Of a DNA stretch of 64,000 bases, positions 14,101-23,602 are shown in pieces. The notes below the pieces were generated by a model. The model had not been told where the DNA came from. It saw only the letters and a program-made list of their open reading frames with translations, and searched no databases. This stretch comes from Bugula neritina (lineage: Eukaryota; Bryozoa; Gymnolaemata; Cheilostomatida; Bugulidae): assembly GCA_964035545.1 (NCBI GenBank), contig OZ037767.1:17485781-17549780 (forward strand). The letters run 5' to 3'. How positions within the stretch are numbered: the stretch's first letter is position 1; every line of letters begins with the position of its first letter. Made by a program: the position numbers and the translations under genes.

Positions 14101-17100
14101 AATACTACTCTATCACCTAGTAATACTACCCTATCACCTAGTAGTACTACTCTATCACCTAGTAATACTACTCTATCACCTAGTAGTACTACTCTATCAC
14201 CTAGTAATACTACTCTATCACCTAGTAATACTACTCTATCACCTAGTAATACTACTCTATTACCTAGTAATACTACTCTATCACCTAGTAATACTACTCT
14301 ATCACCTAGTAATACTACTCTATCACCTAGTAATACTACTCTATCACCTAGTAATACTACCCTATCACCTAGTAATACTACCCTATCACCTAGTAGTACT
14401 ACTCTATCACCTAGTAATACTACTCTATCACCTAGTAATACTACTCTATCACCTAGTAATACTACTCTATCACCTAGTAATACTACTCTATCACCTAGTA
14501 ATACTACCCTATCACCTAGTAGTACTACTCTATCACCTAGTAATACTACTCTATCACCTAGTAATACTACTCTATCACCTAGTAATACTACTCTATCACC
14601 TAGTAATACTACTCTATCACCTAGTAATACTACTCTATCACCTAGTAATACTACTCTATCACCTAGTAATACTACTCTATCACCTAGTAATACTACTCTA
14701 TCACCTAGTAATACTACCCTATCACCTAGTAATACTACTCTATCACCTAGTAATACTACTCTGTCACTTAGTAATACTACCCTATCACCTAGTAATACTA
14801 CATAGTAATACTACTCTGTCACCTAGTAATACTACTCTATCACCTAGTAATACTACTCTATCACCCAGTAATACTACATAGTAATACTACTCTATCACCT
14901 AGTAATACTACTCTATCACCTAGTAATACTACCCTATCACCTAGTAATACTACCCTATCACCTAGTAATACTACCCTATCACCTAGTAATACTACCCTAT
15001 CACTTAGTAATACTACTCTATCACCTAGTAATACTACTCTATCACCTAGTAATACTACTCTATCACCTAGTAATACTACCCTATCACCTAGTAATACTAC
15101 TCTATCACCTAGTAATACTACAATAGTACATTGATGTCTTTAGACACATAGTATTAGAAGAGGTTGAGGATTCCCGAGATCTCTCCACTGACAAGCCTTA
15201 CGTCACATTTGAGCAAGAGTTCAACAACCTTCCCAGAGGTCAACAGTACTCGTGGGCGGTGGCAGCTCAACAGACGGCCGATCTCAACAGAGTGTCTCAT
15301 TTGGTGGCTTATGATCATAACAGAGTCGTGATTGGTCAGTCTCCTCTAGGTGAGTTGTGATTGGTCAGTCTCCTCTAGGTGAGTCGTGATTGGTCAGTCT
15401 CCTCTAGGTGAGTTGTGAATTGGTTTACATTTGTTAGGAGAGCTGTAATTGGTCGAATTCTTAGTATTCACGTACTGTGTATTTCAGGGACAGACTACAT
15501 CAATGCTACACACATCAGAGGATACAATGGTAAATGTTCGTATATAGCCACTACTTCTCCCTTCAATGAGGAGAGTGCCTTACAGTTCTGGCAGATGATC
15601 TACGAACAGAAAGTTTCTCACATCGTCATGGTGAGTTTCACTAAATACCATCAGTTATCTTACTATTAGGAGTTATCTTTCCTGCTAGGAGTTGTCTTTG
15701 CTGTTAGGAGTTGTCCTCTTTACTAGCAGTTGTCCTCTTTATGAGGAGTTGTCCTTCTTGTTAGGAGTTGTCTTCACTGTCTGGAGTCCATTTTTATAGT
15801 CAATAATGTCGTAACAGCCTAGGAGTTATCTTCCCTGATAGGAAATTTCCTCACTGTTAGGAGTTGTCTTCACTACTAAGAAATATCTTCTCTGTTAGAA
15901 GTTGTCCTCTCTATTGTACTATACAATGTGATAGCTTACACAGACAGTGTCTCTCTGCAGATGACCAACATGGTGGACGAAGGAATCATCAAATGTGTTC
16001 AGTATTGGCCTGAGGATGTAGGGACAGAAGAAGAGTACGGGGAGATCTTAGTGACCCTCTCCGACATCCAGGTGTTCACTCACTTCTCTATCTACAGGAT
16101 GAAGTTGAGACGGAAACACAATCTCTCCGCTCACAGGTGATCAGCTACCTTCCGTCCCGCACTGAGAATAGTTTATTTTCCTCTCTAAGGCTATGCTCTG
16201 TGTCTTTCCAGAATGTTCTGCTTTGTTTTTCATTTAGCGTCATGTGACTTATTCTCTCTGTTAAACAAAGTAATATTATTCTAATTGTTATTCATCCGGT
16301 ATTGTGAATACATTGTATTTTGGTGAGAATGAAGCATTAAAGAGAGAGATGTGAGAATGAGGTAACAGAGGTAATAGTCTGCTCTATGCACTGTAGGCAT
16401 GTTTATCAGTACCACTACACCAGCTGGCCAGAACACGGGGTGCCCCGCACCACCTTCCCTATTCTAGACTTTCGAGTGGCTGTCAGGACTACGGGCTACG
16501 CAGAATCTGGGCCAATAGTGGTGCATTGTGGGACAGGTCAGTTCGGTGCAATATCTTACTCGTCAATTTGTTTGATGACTTTTTCTCAGACTATAGGAGT
16601 AACACTCAGACTATACTTTACAGGATGCAGTACGACAGGGTTCTACATAGCATTAGACTATCTAATAGATGAGGCCACATCTAATAACAACAGTGTTAGT
16701 ATATTCAGAGCTGTGAGCTATCTTAGAGATTGTAGATCCTTTATGGTGAGAACACAGAAACAGGTACGTCTGTCTCTTATGTCGTCATCTGTATGTGTCA
16801 TAGTATATCATCATTCTTTCTGTTATATCTGTATGTGTCACATTACTCACTGTCACATTACTCACTGTCACATTACTCACTGTCACATTACTCACTGTCA
16901 CATTACTCACTGTCACATTACTCACTATCACATTACTATCACATTACTCACTATCACATTACTCACTGTCACATTACTATCACATTACTCACTGTCACAT
17001 TACTCACTATCACATTACTCACTGTCACATTACTCACTGTCACATTACTCACTATCACATTACTCACTATCACACTACTCACTATCACATTACTCACTGT

Positions 17101-20100
17101 CACATTACTCACTGTCACATTACTCACTGTCACATTACTCACTGTCACATTACTCACTATCACATTACTTACTGTCACATTACTCACTGTCACATTACTC
17201 ACTGTCACATTACTCACTATCACATTACTTACTGTCACATTACTCACTATCACATTACTCACTATCACATTACTCACTATCACATTACTCACTATCACAT
17301 TACTCACTGTCACATTACTCACTGTCACATTACTCACTGTCACATTACTCACTGTCACATTACTCACTATCACATTACTCACTATCACATTACTCACTAT
17401 CACATTACTCACTATCACATTACTCACTATCACATTACTCACTATCACATTACTCACTGTCACATTACTCACTGTCACATTACTCACTATCACATTACTC
17501 ACTATCACATTACTCACTGTCACATTACTCACTGTCACATTACTCACTGTCACATAGTAATACTGTATTATATATTATAGTACATACTGTACCTGGCTAT
17601 ATTATATATATACACACATTCTACAGTATCTCTATATCTACGACTGTCTGTTTGAATGGTTAATGGGAGGAGACAAGATATTATCTCAGGATCTAAAGAG
17701 TAAGTTCAAGCTCCTGTCACAGACGAATGCCGAATCGGGTGAGTCATGCTGCCTCCACGTTTCAGTCAGCTTCTACTCTGACATACTTGTGTAGCTCAGC
17801 GTTTTCTGGTCAACAGAGTTTCCGAGAACCTCTTTCTGGTGTGTCAGTTTGTACCATTGGTGAAATATCTGTAGGCAAATCGTATTTCCACGGGGAGATG
17901 GGGTTATTGAAGAAGTTTACTCCTCCCCCGAGAAGAGATGAACTGAGTACAGCTGCTACTCTAGAGGTCAATGAGTCAAAGAACAGATACAGGTTTGATC
18001 AGCGAAATATTCAACTAGTATAGAAATTAACAGGAGGGAAGATAACTTCACAATAGCATACTGTTTACTGTATATTTATACACTTATACATGGAATATTT
18101 ATATGAATCTGTAGCTCCGTCCTTCCCATGGACTCCTTCAGAGTTAAACTCTCTCTGGAACACGGTACAAGTGACTACATCAATGCTATCTATGTTGACG
18201 GTTACCACCAGTCAAACTCCTTTATTCTCACTCAAACACCTCTCCAGGTTAGTTCCTATAAATATCTCACTCCATTTCATTAGAGTTGTCTTCTACTGAC
18301 TATAATGTAATGAGTATTCCCTCAGGAAACCCTGGTTGACTTCTGGAGAATGATATATGAACAGGGAGTTTCCACTATAGTCATGATGGATGATGATCAG
18401 ATGAGAGATGAGTCATGCGCTACTTACTGGCCACAAGCAGCAGACAATAGTCAGTTGTCTTCTCATGGAGATGGAAATCCACATTGTGTGTGAGTGTCTG
18501 ATTGCATAGTTTGGAGAGCGTTCTATAACTTGTAGTGTTCACTTTATTGCGCTCATTTAGTGTGTAAACAGTAAATATCTTATAGTGCTATTCTGATTGT
18601 GTATTTGGAGCTCATTGTATATCATATAGTGATATTTTGTTTAGATTTGGAGAGTTTGTTGTGGAGTTGTTGAATATTCGTCAAGAAGCCGACGTCTGCA
18701 TCTCACGTCACCTGATCCTCTCTAACAAACTACAGCCGACTGAACCCCAGAGACACGTCAAGCAGTTCCAGATCCTCCAGTGGCCCCTCAGACAGCCCAA
18801 ACCTCCCAAGACTGGCCTCCACATGCTGAAGTTGATGGTAAGTCACTATCTATGGCCTGTATCAGTAGAGTAAGTCATAGTAGTGAGTGAGTCATAGCAG
18901 TAGAGTGAGTCATAGTAGTAGAATGAGTCATAGCAGTAGAGTGAATCATAGTTGTAGAGTGAGTCATAGCAGTAGAGTGAGTCATAGTAGTAGAGTGAGT
19001 CATAGTAGTAGAGTGAGTCATAGTAGTAGAGTGAGTCATAGTAGTAGAGTGAGTCATAGCAGTAGAGTGAGTCATAGCAGTAGAGTGAGTCATAGTAGTA
19101 GAGTGAGTCATAGTAATAGAGTGAGTCATAGTAGAGTGAGTCATAGCAGTAGAGTGAGTCATAGCAGTAGAGTGAGTCATAGTAGTATAGTGAGTCATAG
19201 TAGTAGAATGAGTCATAGCAGTAGAGTGAGTCATAGCAATAGAGTGAGTCATAGCAGTAGAGTGAGTCATAGTAATAGAGTGAGTCATAGTAATAGAGTG
19301 AGTGTATGTGTATGTATATTATATTCCACAGCACAAAGTAGAAGAGTGGCAGAAGATGGTCGTATCATCTTACAACCAGACCGTCTCCTCGCCAGTCGTG
19401 GTGCATTGTCTAGACGGAGCCGTTCACAGCGGAGTGTATGTCGCTACGTCCATAATCTGTGAGAAAATGGCCGCCCAGAACAGAGTCAATATCTTCCTTA
19501 CTGTGAAGGAGATAAAGCATCGTAGAAAGGAAGTGGTCAGCTCTTTGGTAAGTTGGGAACAGATAACTCCAGCTGATTGAGTGGGTGGACTCGAGGGTCA
19601 TCTACTGAGTATACTCAGTAGATGACCCTCCAGCTGAGAGAGTATCTAGTATTATATAGTATGAGTTAGTATACTCAGTATTATACAGTATGAGTTAGTA
19701 TACTCAGTATTATATAGTATGAGTTAGTATACTCAGTATTATATAGTATGAGTTAGTATACTCAGTATTATATAGTATGAGTTAGTATACTCAGTATTAT
19801 ATAGTATGAGTTAGTATACTCAGTATTATACAGTATGAGTTAGTATACTCAGTATTATATAGTATGAGTTAGTATACTCAGTATTATATAGTATGAGTTA
19901 GTATACTCAGTATTATATAGTATGAGTTAGTATACTCAGTATTATACAGTATGAGTTAGTATACTCAGTATTATATAGTATGAGTTAGTATACTCAGTAT
20001 TATATAGTATGAGTTAGTATACTCAGTATTATATAGTATGAGTTGGTATACTCAGTATTATATAGTATGAGTTAGTATACTCAGTATTACATAGTATGAG

Positions 20101-23100
20101 TTAGTATACTCAGTATTATATAGTATGAGTTAGTATACTCAGTATTATATAGTATGAGTTAGTATACTCAGTATTATATAGTATGAGTTAGTATACTCAG
20201 TATTATATAGTATGAGTTAGTATATATTATATAGTATGAGTTAGTATACTCAGTATTGTATAGTATGAGTTAGTATACTCAGTATTATATAGTTTGAGTT
20301 AGTATACTCAGTATTGTATAGTATGAGTTAGTATACTCAGTATTATACAGTAGGAGTTAGTATACTCAGTATTATATAGTATGAGTTAGTATACTCAGTA
20401 TGATATAGTATGAGTTAGTGTACTCAGTACTATATAGTATGAGTTAGTATACTCAGTATTATATAGTATGAGTTAGTATACTCAGTATTATATAGTATGA
20501 GTTAGTATACTCAGTATTATATAGTATGAGTTAGTATACTCAGTATTATATAGTATGAGTTAGTATACTCAGTATTATACAGTATGAGTTAGTATACTCA
20601 GTATTATATAGTATGAGTTAGTATACTCAGTATTATATAGTATGAGTTAGTATACTCAGTATTATATAGTATGAGTTAGTATACTCAGTATTATATAGTA
20701 TGAGTTAGTATACTCAGTATTATATAGTATGAGTTAGTATACTCAGTATTATATAGTATGAGTTAGTATACTCAGTATTATACAGTATCAGTTAGTATAC
20801 TCAGTATTATACAGTATGAGTTAGTATACTCAGTATTATATAGTATGAGTTAGTATACTCAGTATTATATAGTATGAGTTAGTATACTCAGTATTATACA
20901 GTATGAGTTAGTATACTCAGTATTATATAGTATGAGTTAGTATACTCAGTATTATATAGTATGAGTTAGTATACTCAGTATTATATAGTATGAGTTAGTA
21001 TACTCAGTATTATACAGTATGAGTTAGTATACTCAGTATTATATAGTATGAGTTAGTATACTCAGTATTATATAGTATGAGTTAGTATACTCAGTATTAT
21101 ATAGTATAAGTTGGTATACTCAGTATTATATAGTATGAGTTAGTATACTCAGTATTACATAGTATGAGTTAGTATACTCAGTATTATATAGTATGAGTTA
21201 GTATACTCAGTATTATATAGTATGAGTTAGTATACTCAGTATTATATAGTATGAGTTAGTATACTCAGTATTATATAGTATGAGTTAGTATATATTATAT
21301 AGTATGAGTTAGTATACTCAGTATTGTATAGTATGAGTTAGTATACTCAGTATTATATAGTTTGAGTTAGTATACTCAGTATTGTATAGTATGAGTTAGT
21401 ATACTCAGTATTATACAGTATGAGTTAGTATGCTCAGTATTATATAGTATGAGTTAGTATACTCAGTATGATATAGTATGAGTTAGTGTACTCAGTACTA
21501 TATAGTATGAGTTAGTATACTCAGTATTATATAGTATGAGTTAGTATACTCAGTATTATATAGTATGAGTTAGTATACTCAGTATTATATAGTATGAGTT
21601 AGTATACTCAGTATTATATAGTATGAGTTAGTATACTCAGTATTATACAGTATGAGTTAGTATACTCAGTATTATATAGTATGAGTTAGTATACTCAGTA
21701 TTATATAGTATGAGTTAGTATACTCAGTATTATATAGTATGAGTTAGTATACTCAGTATTATACAGTATCAGTTAGTATACTCAGTATTATACAGTATGA
21801 GTTAGTATACTCAGTATTATATAGTATGAGTTAGTATACTCAGTATTATATAGTATGAGTTAGTATACTCAGTATTATATAGTATGAGTTAGTATACTCA
21901 GTATTATATAGTATGAGTTAGCATACTCAGTATTATACAGTATGAGTTGGTATACTCAGTATTATATAGTATGAGTTAGTATACTCAGTATTATATAGTA
22001 TGAGTTAGTATACTCAGTATTATATAGTATGAGTTAGTATACTCAGTATTGTATAGTATGAGTTAGTATACTCAGTATTATACAGTATGAGTTAGTATAC
22101 TCAGTATTACATAGTATGAGTTAGTATACTCAGTATTATATAGTATGAGTTAGTATACTCAGTATTATATAGTATGAGTTAGTATACTCAGTATTATATA
22201 GTATGAGTTAGTATACTCAGTATTATATAGTATGAGTTAGTATACTCAGTATTATACGGTATGAGTTAGTATACTCAGTATTATATAGTATAAGTTAGTA
22301 TACTCAGTATTATATAGTATGAGTTAGTATACTCAGTATTATACAGTATGAGTTAGTATACTCAGTATTATATAGTATGAGTTAGTATATATTATATAGT
22401 ATGAGTTAGTATACTCAGTATGATATAGTATGAGTTAGTGTACTCAGTACTATATAGTATGAGTTAGTATACTCAGTATTATATAGTATGAGTTAGTATA
22501 CTCAGTATTATATAGTATGAGTTAGTATACTCAGTATTATATAGTATGAGTTAGTATACTCAGTATTGTATAGTATGAGTTAGTATACTCAGTATTATAC
22601 AGTATGAGTTAGTATACTCAGTATTATATAGTATGAGTTGGTATACTCAGTATTATATAGTATGAGTTAGTATACTCAGTATTATATAGTATGAGTTAGT
22701 ATACTCAGTATTATATAGTATGAGTTAGTATACTCAGTATTATACAGTATGAGTTAGTATACTCAGTATTATATAGTATGAGTTAGTATATATTATATAG
22801 TATGAGTTAGTATACTCAGTATGATATAGTATGAGTTAGTGTACTCAGTATTATATAGTATGAGTTAGTATACTCAGTATTATATAGTATGAGTTAGTAT
22901 ACTCAGTATTATATAGTATGAGTTAGTATACTCAGTATTATATAGTATGAGTTAGTATACTCAGTATTGTATAGTATGAGTTAGTATACTCAGTATTATA
23001 CAGTATGAGTTAGTATACTCAGTATTATATAGTATGAGTTGGTATACTCAGTATTATATAGTATGAGTTAGTATACTCAGTATTATATAGTATGAGTTAG

Positions 23101-23602
23101 TATACTCAGTATTATATAGTATGAGTTAGTATACTCTGTATTATATAGTATGAGTTAGTATACTCAGTATTATATAGTATGAGTTAGTATACTCAGTATT
23201 ATATAGTATGAGTTAGTATACTCAGCATTATATAGTATGGGTTAGTGTACTTAGTATTATATAGTATGAGTTAGTATACTCAGTATTATATAGTATGAGT
23301 TAGTATACTCAGTATGATTCACTGTGTTGCAGCACCAATACAAGTACCTCCACCGAATTCTGTGGGATTTCATCAACATAAAGTTAGAGGACAAAGTGCT
23401 GGTTGGCGAGGATACGTATGTCAAGGTCAAGGGCAAATCTAACCATCCCACTGCGGCGGACTTCCTGTTGAGTGGCGGCAATAGAAGTGCTCGTCGGTTT
23501 CACACGTCTGCAAGTCTAGAGTCGTACGACGAGAGTGAGGAGCAGTCAGCTGAGCAGACAGATTTAGGGGAGATAACTCACAGTTATAATACTTACACAT
23601 AG
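1173..23602 (+). CDS. Receptor-type protein tyrosine phosphatase-like gene A (predicted tandem pseudophosphatase), 5' end missing
   Basis: Single-pass membrane receptor: EGF-like region, about eight fibronectin III (FN3) domains, transmembrane helix and two cytoplasmic PTP domains. Exons: 1173-1280, 2022-2159, 2605-2725, 2880-3056, 3194-3465, 3549-3660, 3785-4008, 4434-4545, 4835-5007, 5588-5757, 6149-6284, 6631-6768, 11114-11266, 11395-11606, 11695-11871, 11987-12124, 12311-12480, 12562-12738, 13320-13538, 13654-13812, 15144-15349, 15488-15630, 15961-16136, 16397-16536, 16624-16763, 17627-17738, 17875-17992, 18115-18247, 18326-18489, 18645-18837, 19332-19547, 23333-23602 (TAG). Phases agree at every junction, giving about 1765 residues. 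The family dephosphorylates phosphotyrosine proteins at the plasma membrane, but both catalytic arginines are absent here, so a binding or scaffold role is inferred. Gene B at 26842-40678 is a tandem paralogue with three fewer FN3 domains. Only the signal-peptide exon is missing. Confidence 0.88.
2150..2566 (+). repeat. Minisatellite, 17-19 bp units, grown from an exon tail
   Basis: Degenerate units of the form GTCAGATGTGTGTCACC run from the end of the second EGF exon through most of its 445-bp intron. The exon ends in GCTGTCAGAT followed by donor GTAAGTGTCAC, and the repeat is a variant of exactly that junction. The frame of the exon stays open for about 400 bp through the array, so long repetitive reading frames here are by-products of the repeat, not genes. 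Confidence 0.9.
2605..6768 (+). CDS. Gene A: fibronectin III domains 1-5 (first half of 5) with a threonine-rich spacer
   Basis: Two-exon FN3 units: 2605-2725 with 2880-3056; 3549-3660 with 3785-4008; 4434-4545 with 4835-5007; 5588-5757 with 6149-6284; 6631-6768 continuing at 11114. FN3 hallmarks are visible: N-terminal PP..EV, a core Trp (VSWDRW, FLSWTE, FTWEG) and the C-terminal Tyr corner (TYLLTVRTN, LYSVRVRPVT, VYNISVVN). Exon 3194-3465 carries a long Thr/Pro/Val stretch (TTTTVPTTTTT type) between FN3-1 and FN3-2, a likely O-glycosylated stalk. Gene B has only an 80-nt exon there. Domains 4, 5 and 6 have no counterpart in gene B. Confidence 0.82.
4020..4390 (+). repeat. Minisatellite, 14-bp unit AGTGAGTAGTACAC
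   Basis: About 25 copies fill the intron after exon 3785-4008, starting some 15 bp past its donor. The donor is GTGAGTGAATT, and nearly every repeat unit contains GTGAGT, a consensus 5' splice site. Reading frames across it are repeat artefacts. Confidence 0.92.
5038..5563 (+). repeat. Minisatellite, 22-bp unit with TACGTCTGCTACTCAGTAAC
   Basis: About 23 units fill most of the 5008-5587 intron, beginning about 30 bp after the donor of exon 4835-5007. Units are highly homogeneous, with TACGTC/TACATC and ACTGT/ACTCT variants. Confidence 0.92.
5955..6140 (+). repeat. Degenerate minisatellite, GTGTCAAGGTCAC motif
   Basis: Imperfect copies of a 13-bp GTGTCAAGGTCAC/T motif occupy the 3' part of the intron between exons 5588-5757 and 6149-6284. 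Unlike most arrays here, this one lies next to the acceptor. The upstream part, 5758-5950, shows nothing recognisable. Confidence 0.75.
6769..7594 (+). other. 5' flank of the nested BED/hAT gene inside a gene A intron
   Basis: This is the first part of the 4.3-kb intron 6769-11113 of gene A. No exon of gene A is recognisable. The stretch should contain the promoter of the nested gene that starts at 7595, but no TATA box or other element can be assigned with confidence. The direct run of GCTCACTGCA-like words near 7510-7545 is suggestive only. Confidence 0.45.
7595..10600 (+). CDS. BED zinc-finger, hAT-transposase-derived (ZBED-like) gene nested in a gene A intron
   Basis: Two exons, 7595-8339 and 9198-10600 (TAG), join in phase 1 to give 715 aa. 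Residues 41-66 form a BED-type finger (C41, C44, H61, H66; CKICG then CHVRRAH). A Pro/Ser/Thr-rich linker follows. The C-terminal third carries the hAT dimerisation motif (DVLTYW, then LPTLSALAQGYLAIPTSSA) from about residue 643. The middle resembles the hAT RNase H-like region (YVCLSVHYIHKW), but I cannot see the usual VTDNA segment with its catalytic Asp. I saw no terminal inverted repeats or target duplication. Start: the first ATG after an in-frame-free leader, within GATAGCTATGGAGG. With an intact frame, an intron and a poly(A) signal, it is best read as a domesticated transposase, probably a nuclear DNA-binding protein. An old but intact element is the alternative. Confidence 0.85.
8385..9190 (+). 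repeat. Minisatellite, about 30-bp AT-rich unit (ATGCTTTATACTAGTAATAT)
   Basis: Roughly 28 units of 27-30 bp fill almost the whole intron of the nested BED/hAT gene, starting about 45 bp after its donor (8340) and ending just before its acceptor (9197). Long hydrophobic or Tyr-rich frames across it are repeat artefacts. Confidence 0.92.
10709..10714 (+). terminator. Poly(A) signal AATAAA of the nested BED/hAT gene
   Basis: AATAAA lies 109 bp after the stop at 10600, in an AT-rich 3' UTR. It also falls within the gene A intron, so host pre-mRNA must pass it without being cleaved. From about 10740 to 11100 the intron is AT-rich with nothing else recognisable. Confidence 0.55.
11114..12738 (+). 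CDS. Gene A: fibronectin III domains 5 (end) to 8 with a furin-type site
   Basis: Exon 11114-11266 completes FN3-5. FN3-6 is 11395-11606 plus the start of 11695-11871. FN3-7 is the rest of that exon plus 11987-12124. FN3-8 is 12311-12480 plus 12562-12738 plus the start of 13320-13538. Key segments: LQVSWSESRV, LQANTLYTDIQ, SSYSVSISAVG, SLWTDIGVPPSPPTPEV, ITSYEIWVSQ. At 12581-12592 the exon encodes RKRR, a consensus proprotein-convertase site in the membrane-proximal FN3. Vertebrate LAR-type receptors are cleaved at a comparable place. Gene B retains only the equivalents of FN3-7 and FN3-8. Confidence 0.82.
11607..11694 (+). repeat. Short tandem repeat at a splice donor (about 22 bp, 4 copies)
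   Basis: The intron between exons 11395-11606 and 11695-11871 is almost entirely copies of a GTATTACCTGTACTATATACTA-like unit that starts two bases into the donor (GTATAATATTACC). Confidence 0.75.
12145..12285 (+). repeat. Tandem repeat, 28-bp unit (CATATCTCTAGACATCAGTG)
   Basis: Five copies lie in the 12125-12310 intron, starting about 20 bp after the donor. Only GTAGTG/GTAATG and AGACATC/AGGCATC variants are seen. Confidence 0.85.
12752..13296 (+). repeat. Minisatellite, 13/15-bp unit (CTCTCTCAGTCTATA)
   Basis: About 40 alternating 13- and 15-bp units fill the intron between exons 12562-12738 and 13320-13538, starting about 14 bp past the donor GTACGT. All three forward frames stay open for long stretches (Ser/Tyr/Leu repeats); these are not proteins. 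Confidence 0.93.
13320..13812 (+). CDS. Gene A: transmembrane helix and juxtamembrane exons
   Basis: Exon 13320-13538 finishes the last FN3 (YQIYYVVVSSQNG) and encodes a short Ser/Pro stalk, then a transmembrane helix (WVVAIVMISVGVLAVFILLI) and a basic stop-transfer segment (KICRKR). Exon 13654-13812 encodes the juxtamembrane region, with several Tyr residues. Gene B has the same TM exon (DGWVVAIVLISVAVF) but with an expanded Thr/Gln-rich stalk. Topology is inferred as N-outside, with the PTP domains in the cytoplasm. Confidence 0.85.
13813..15126 (+). repeat. Minisatellite, 21-bp unit (CACCTAGTAATACTACTCTAT)
   Basis: About 60 units (1.3 kb) fill the 13813-15143 intron from its first base. 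The donor itself (GTAATATCACTTAGTAATAC) is the first, slightly diverged unit, so GTAATA recurs in nearly every copy. Confidence 0.95.
15144..17738 (+). CDS. Gene A: PTP domain D1, catalytic arginine replaced by threonine
   Basis: Exons 15144-15349, 15488-15630, 15961-16136, 16397-16536, 16624-16763, 17627-17738. In order: FEQEFNNLP; NRVSHLVAYDHNRV, the substrate-recognition loop with Val where active PTPs have Tyr; DYINATHIRGY; FWQMIYEQKVSHIVM; WPEHGVP, a WPD loop with Glu for Asp; and VVHCGTGCSTTGFYIALDYL. The CX5R signature keeps the Cys, but the sixth position is Thr, not Arg. The signature is split between exons 16397-16536 and 16624-16763, and both splice sites are good. Known PTP chemistry needs that Arg to bind phosphate, so D1 is predicted inactive. 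Gene B carries the same three substitutions. Confidence 0.88.
15328..15425 (+). repeat. Three tandem copies of an exon tail plus its splice donor (29 bp)
   Basis: The exon ends GTGATTGGTCAGTCTCCTCTAG and is followed by GTGAGT. That 29-bp junction is repeated twice more in the intron, each with its own GTGAGT donor. Gene B shows the same at 35543-35640, so the duplication predates the gene duplication or was shared by gene conversion. Confidence 0.9.
15665..15905 (+). repeat. Degenerate repeat of TAGGAGTTGTCTT-like motif
   Basis: Loose copies of a roughly 20-bp TTAGGAGTTGTC(C/T)T(C/T) motif fill the intron between exons 15488-15630 and 15961-16136. It is older and more diverged than the other arrays. 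A shorter version is present at 35910-35970 in gene B. Confidence 0.7.
16838..17556 (+). repeat. Minisatellite, 15-bp unit (CACATTACTCACTGT or CACTAT)
   Basis: About 48 copies lie in the 16764-17626 intron, starting about 75 bp after the donor. The unit is a multiple of three, so long Thr/Leu and Ser/His/Tyr frames run through on both strands; these are artefacts. In gene B the same intron carries an unrelated 43-bp repeat. Confidence 0.95.
17875..23602 (+). CDS. Gene A: PTP domain D2, catalytic arginine replaced by histidine, and C-terminal tail
   Basis: Exons 17875-17992, 18115-18247, 18326-18489, 18645-18837, 19332-19547, 23333-23602. Motifs: ESKNRYR (KNRY loop intact); [66 protein letters not shown], a WPD-loop position without an acidic residue; and VVHCLDGAVHSGVYVA. 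The CX5R signature has His instead of Arg. This resembles the degenerate D2 domains of CD45-type receptors. HQYKYLHRILWDFI completes the fold, and an acidic tail ending THSYNTYT follows. Last exon and stop TAG at 23602. Confidence 0.87.
18850..19306 (+). repeat. Minisatellite, 18-bp unit (GTGAGTCATAGCAGTAGA)
   Basis: About 24 copies follow the donor of exon 18645-18837. The donor region (GTAAGTCACTATC) resembles the first unit, and almost every copy contains GTGAGT, so the array is a row of potential 5' splice sites. Confidence 0.94.
19593..19630. repeat. Perfect 38-bp palindrome at the head of a 3.7-kb array
   Basis: Arms of 19 bp meet at GTATAC (centre between 19611 and 19612). The left arm, GAGGGTCATCTACTGAGTA, exists in gene B at the same place (about 40203-40221) and continues there to TACTCAG, but the full right arm does not, so gene A gained an inverted duplication. 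The palindrome centre, GTATACTCAG, is the core of the 29-bp repeat that follows. Confidence 0.9.
19640..23325 (+). repeat. 3.7-kb minisatellite, 29-bp unit with higher-order structure
   Basis: About 127 units contain GTATACTCAGTATTATATAG plus TATGAGTTA. They fill the intron between the D2 signature exon (ends 19547) and the last exon (starts 23333). Marker variants recur at a fixed spacing of 1068 bp: TTGGTATAC at 20043 and 21111, TTTGAG at 20293 and 21361, TGATATAG at 20401 and 21469. That equals 37 units minus one 5-bp deletion, so a block was duplicated as a whole. Confidence 0.96.

Noticed and set aside
16793-17557. Long open frames on both strands with Ser-Leu-Leu-Thr or Val-Ser-Asn repeats
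   Set aside because: The 15-bp repeat is a multiple of three, so all frames without a stop in one unit stay open. Flanking D1 exons and splice sites show it is intronic.
18846-19462. Tandem 18-bp array considered as a CRISPR-like or coding repeat
   Set aside because: No unique spacers. It is a contiguous minisatellite in a eukaryotic intron.
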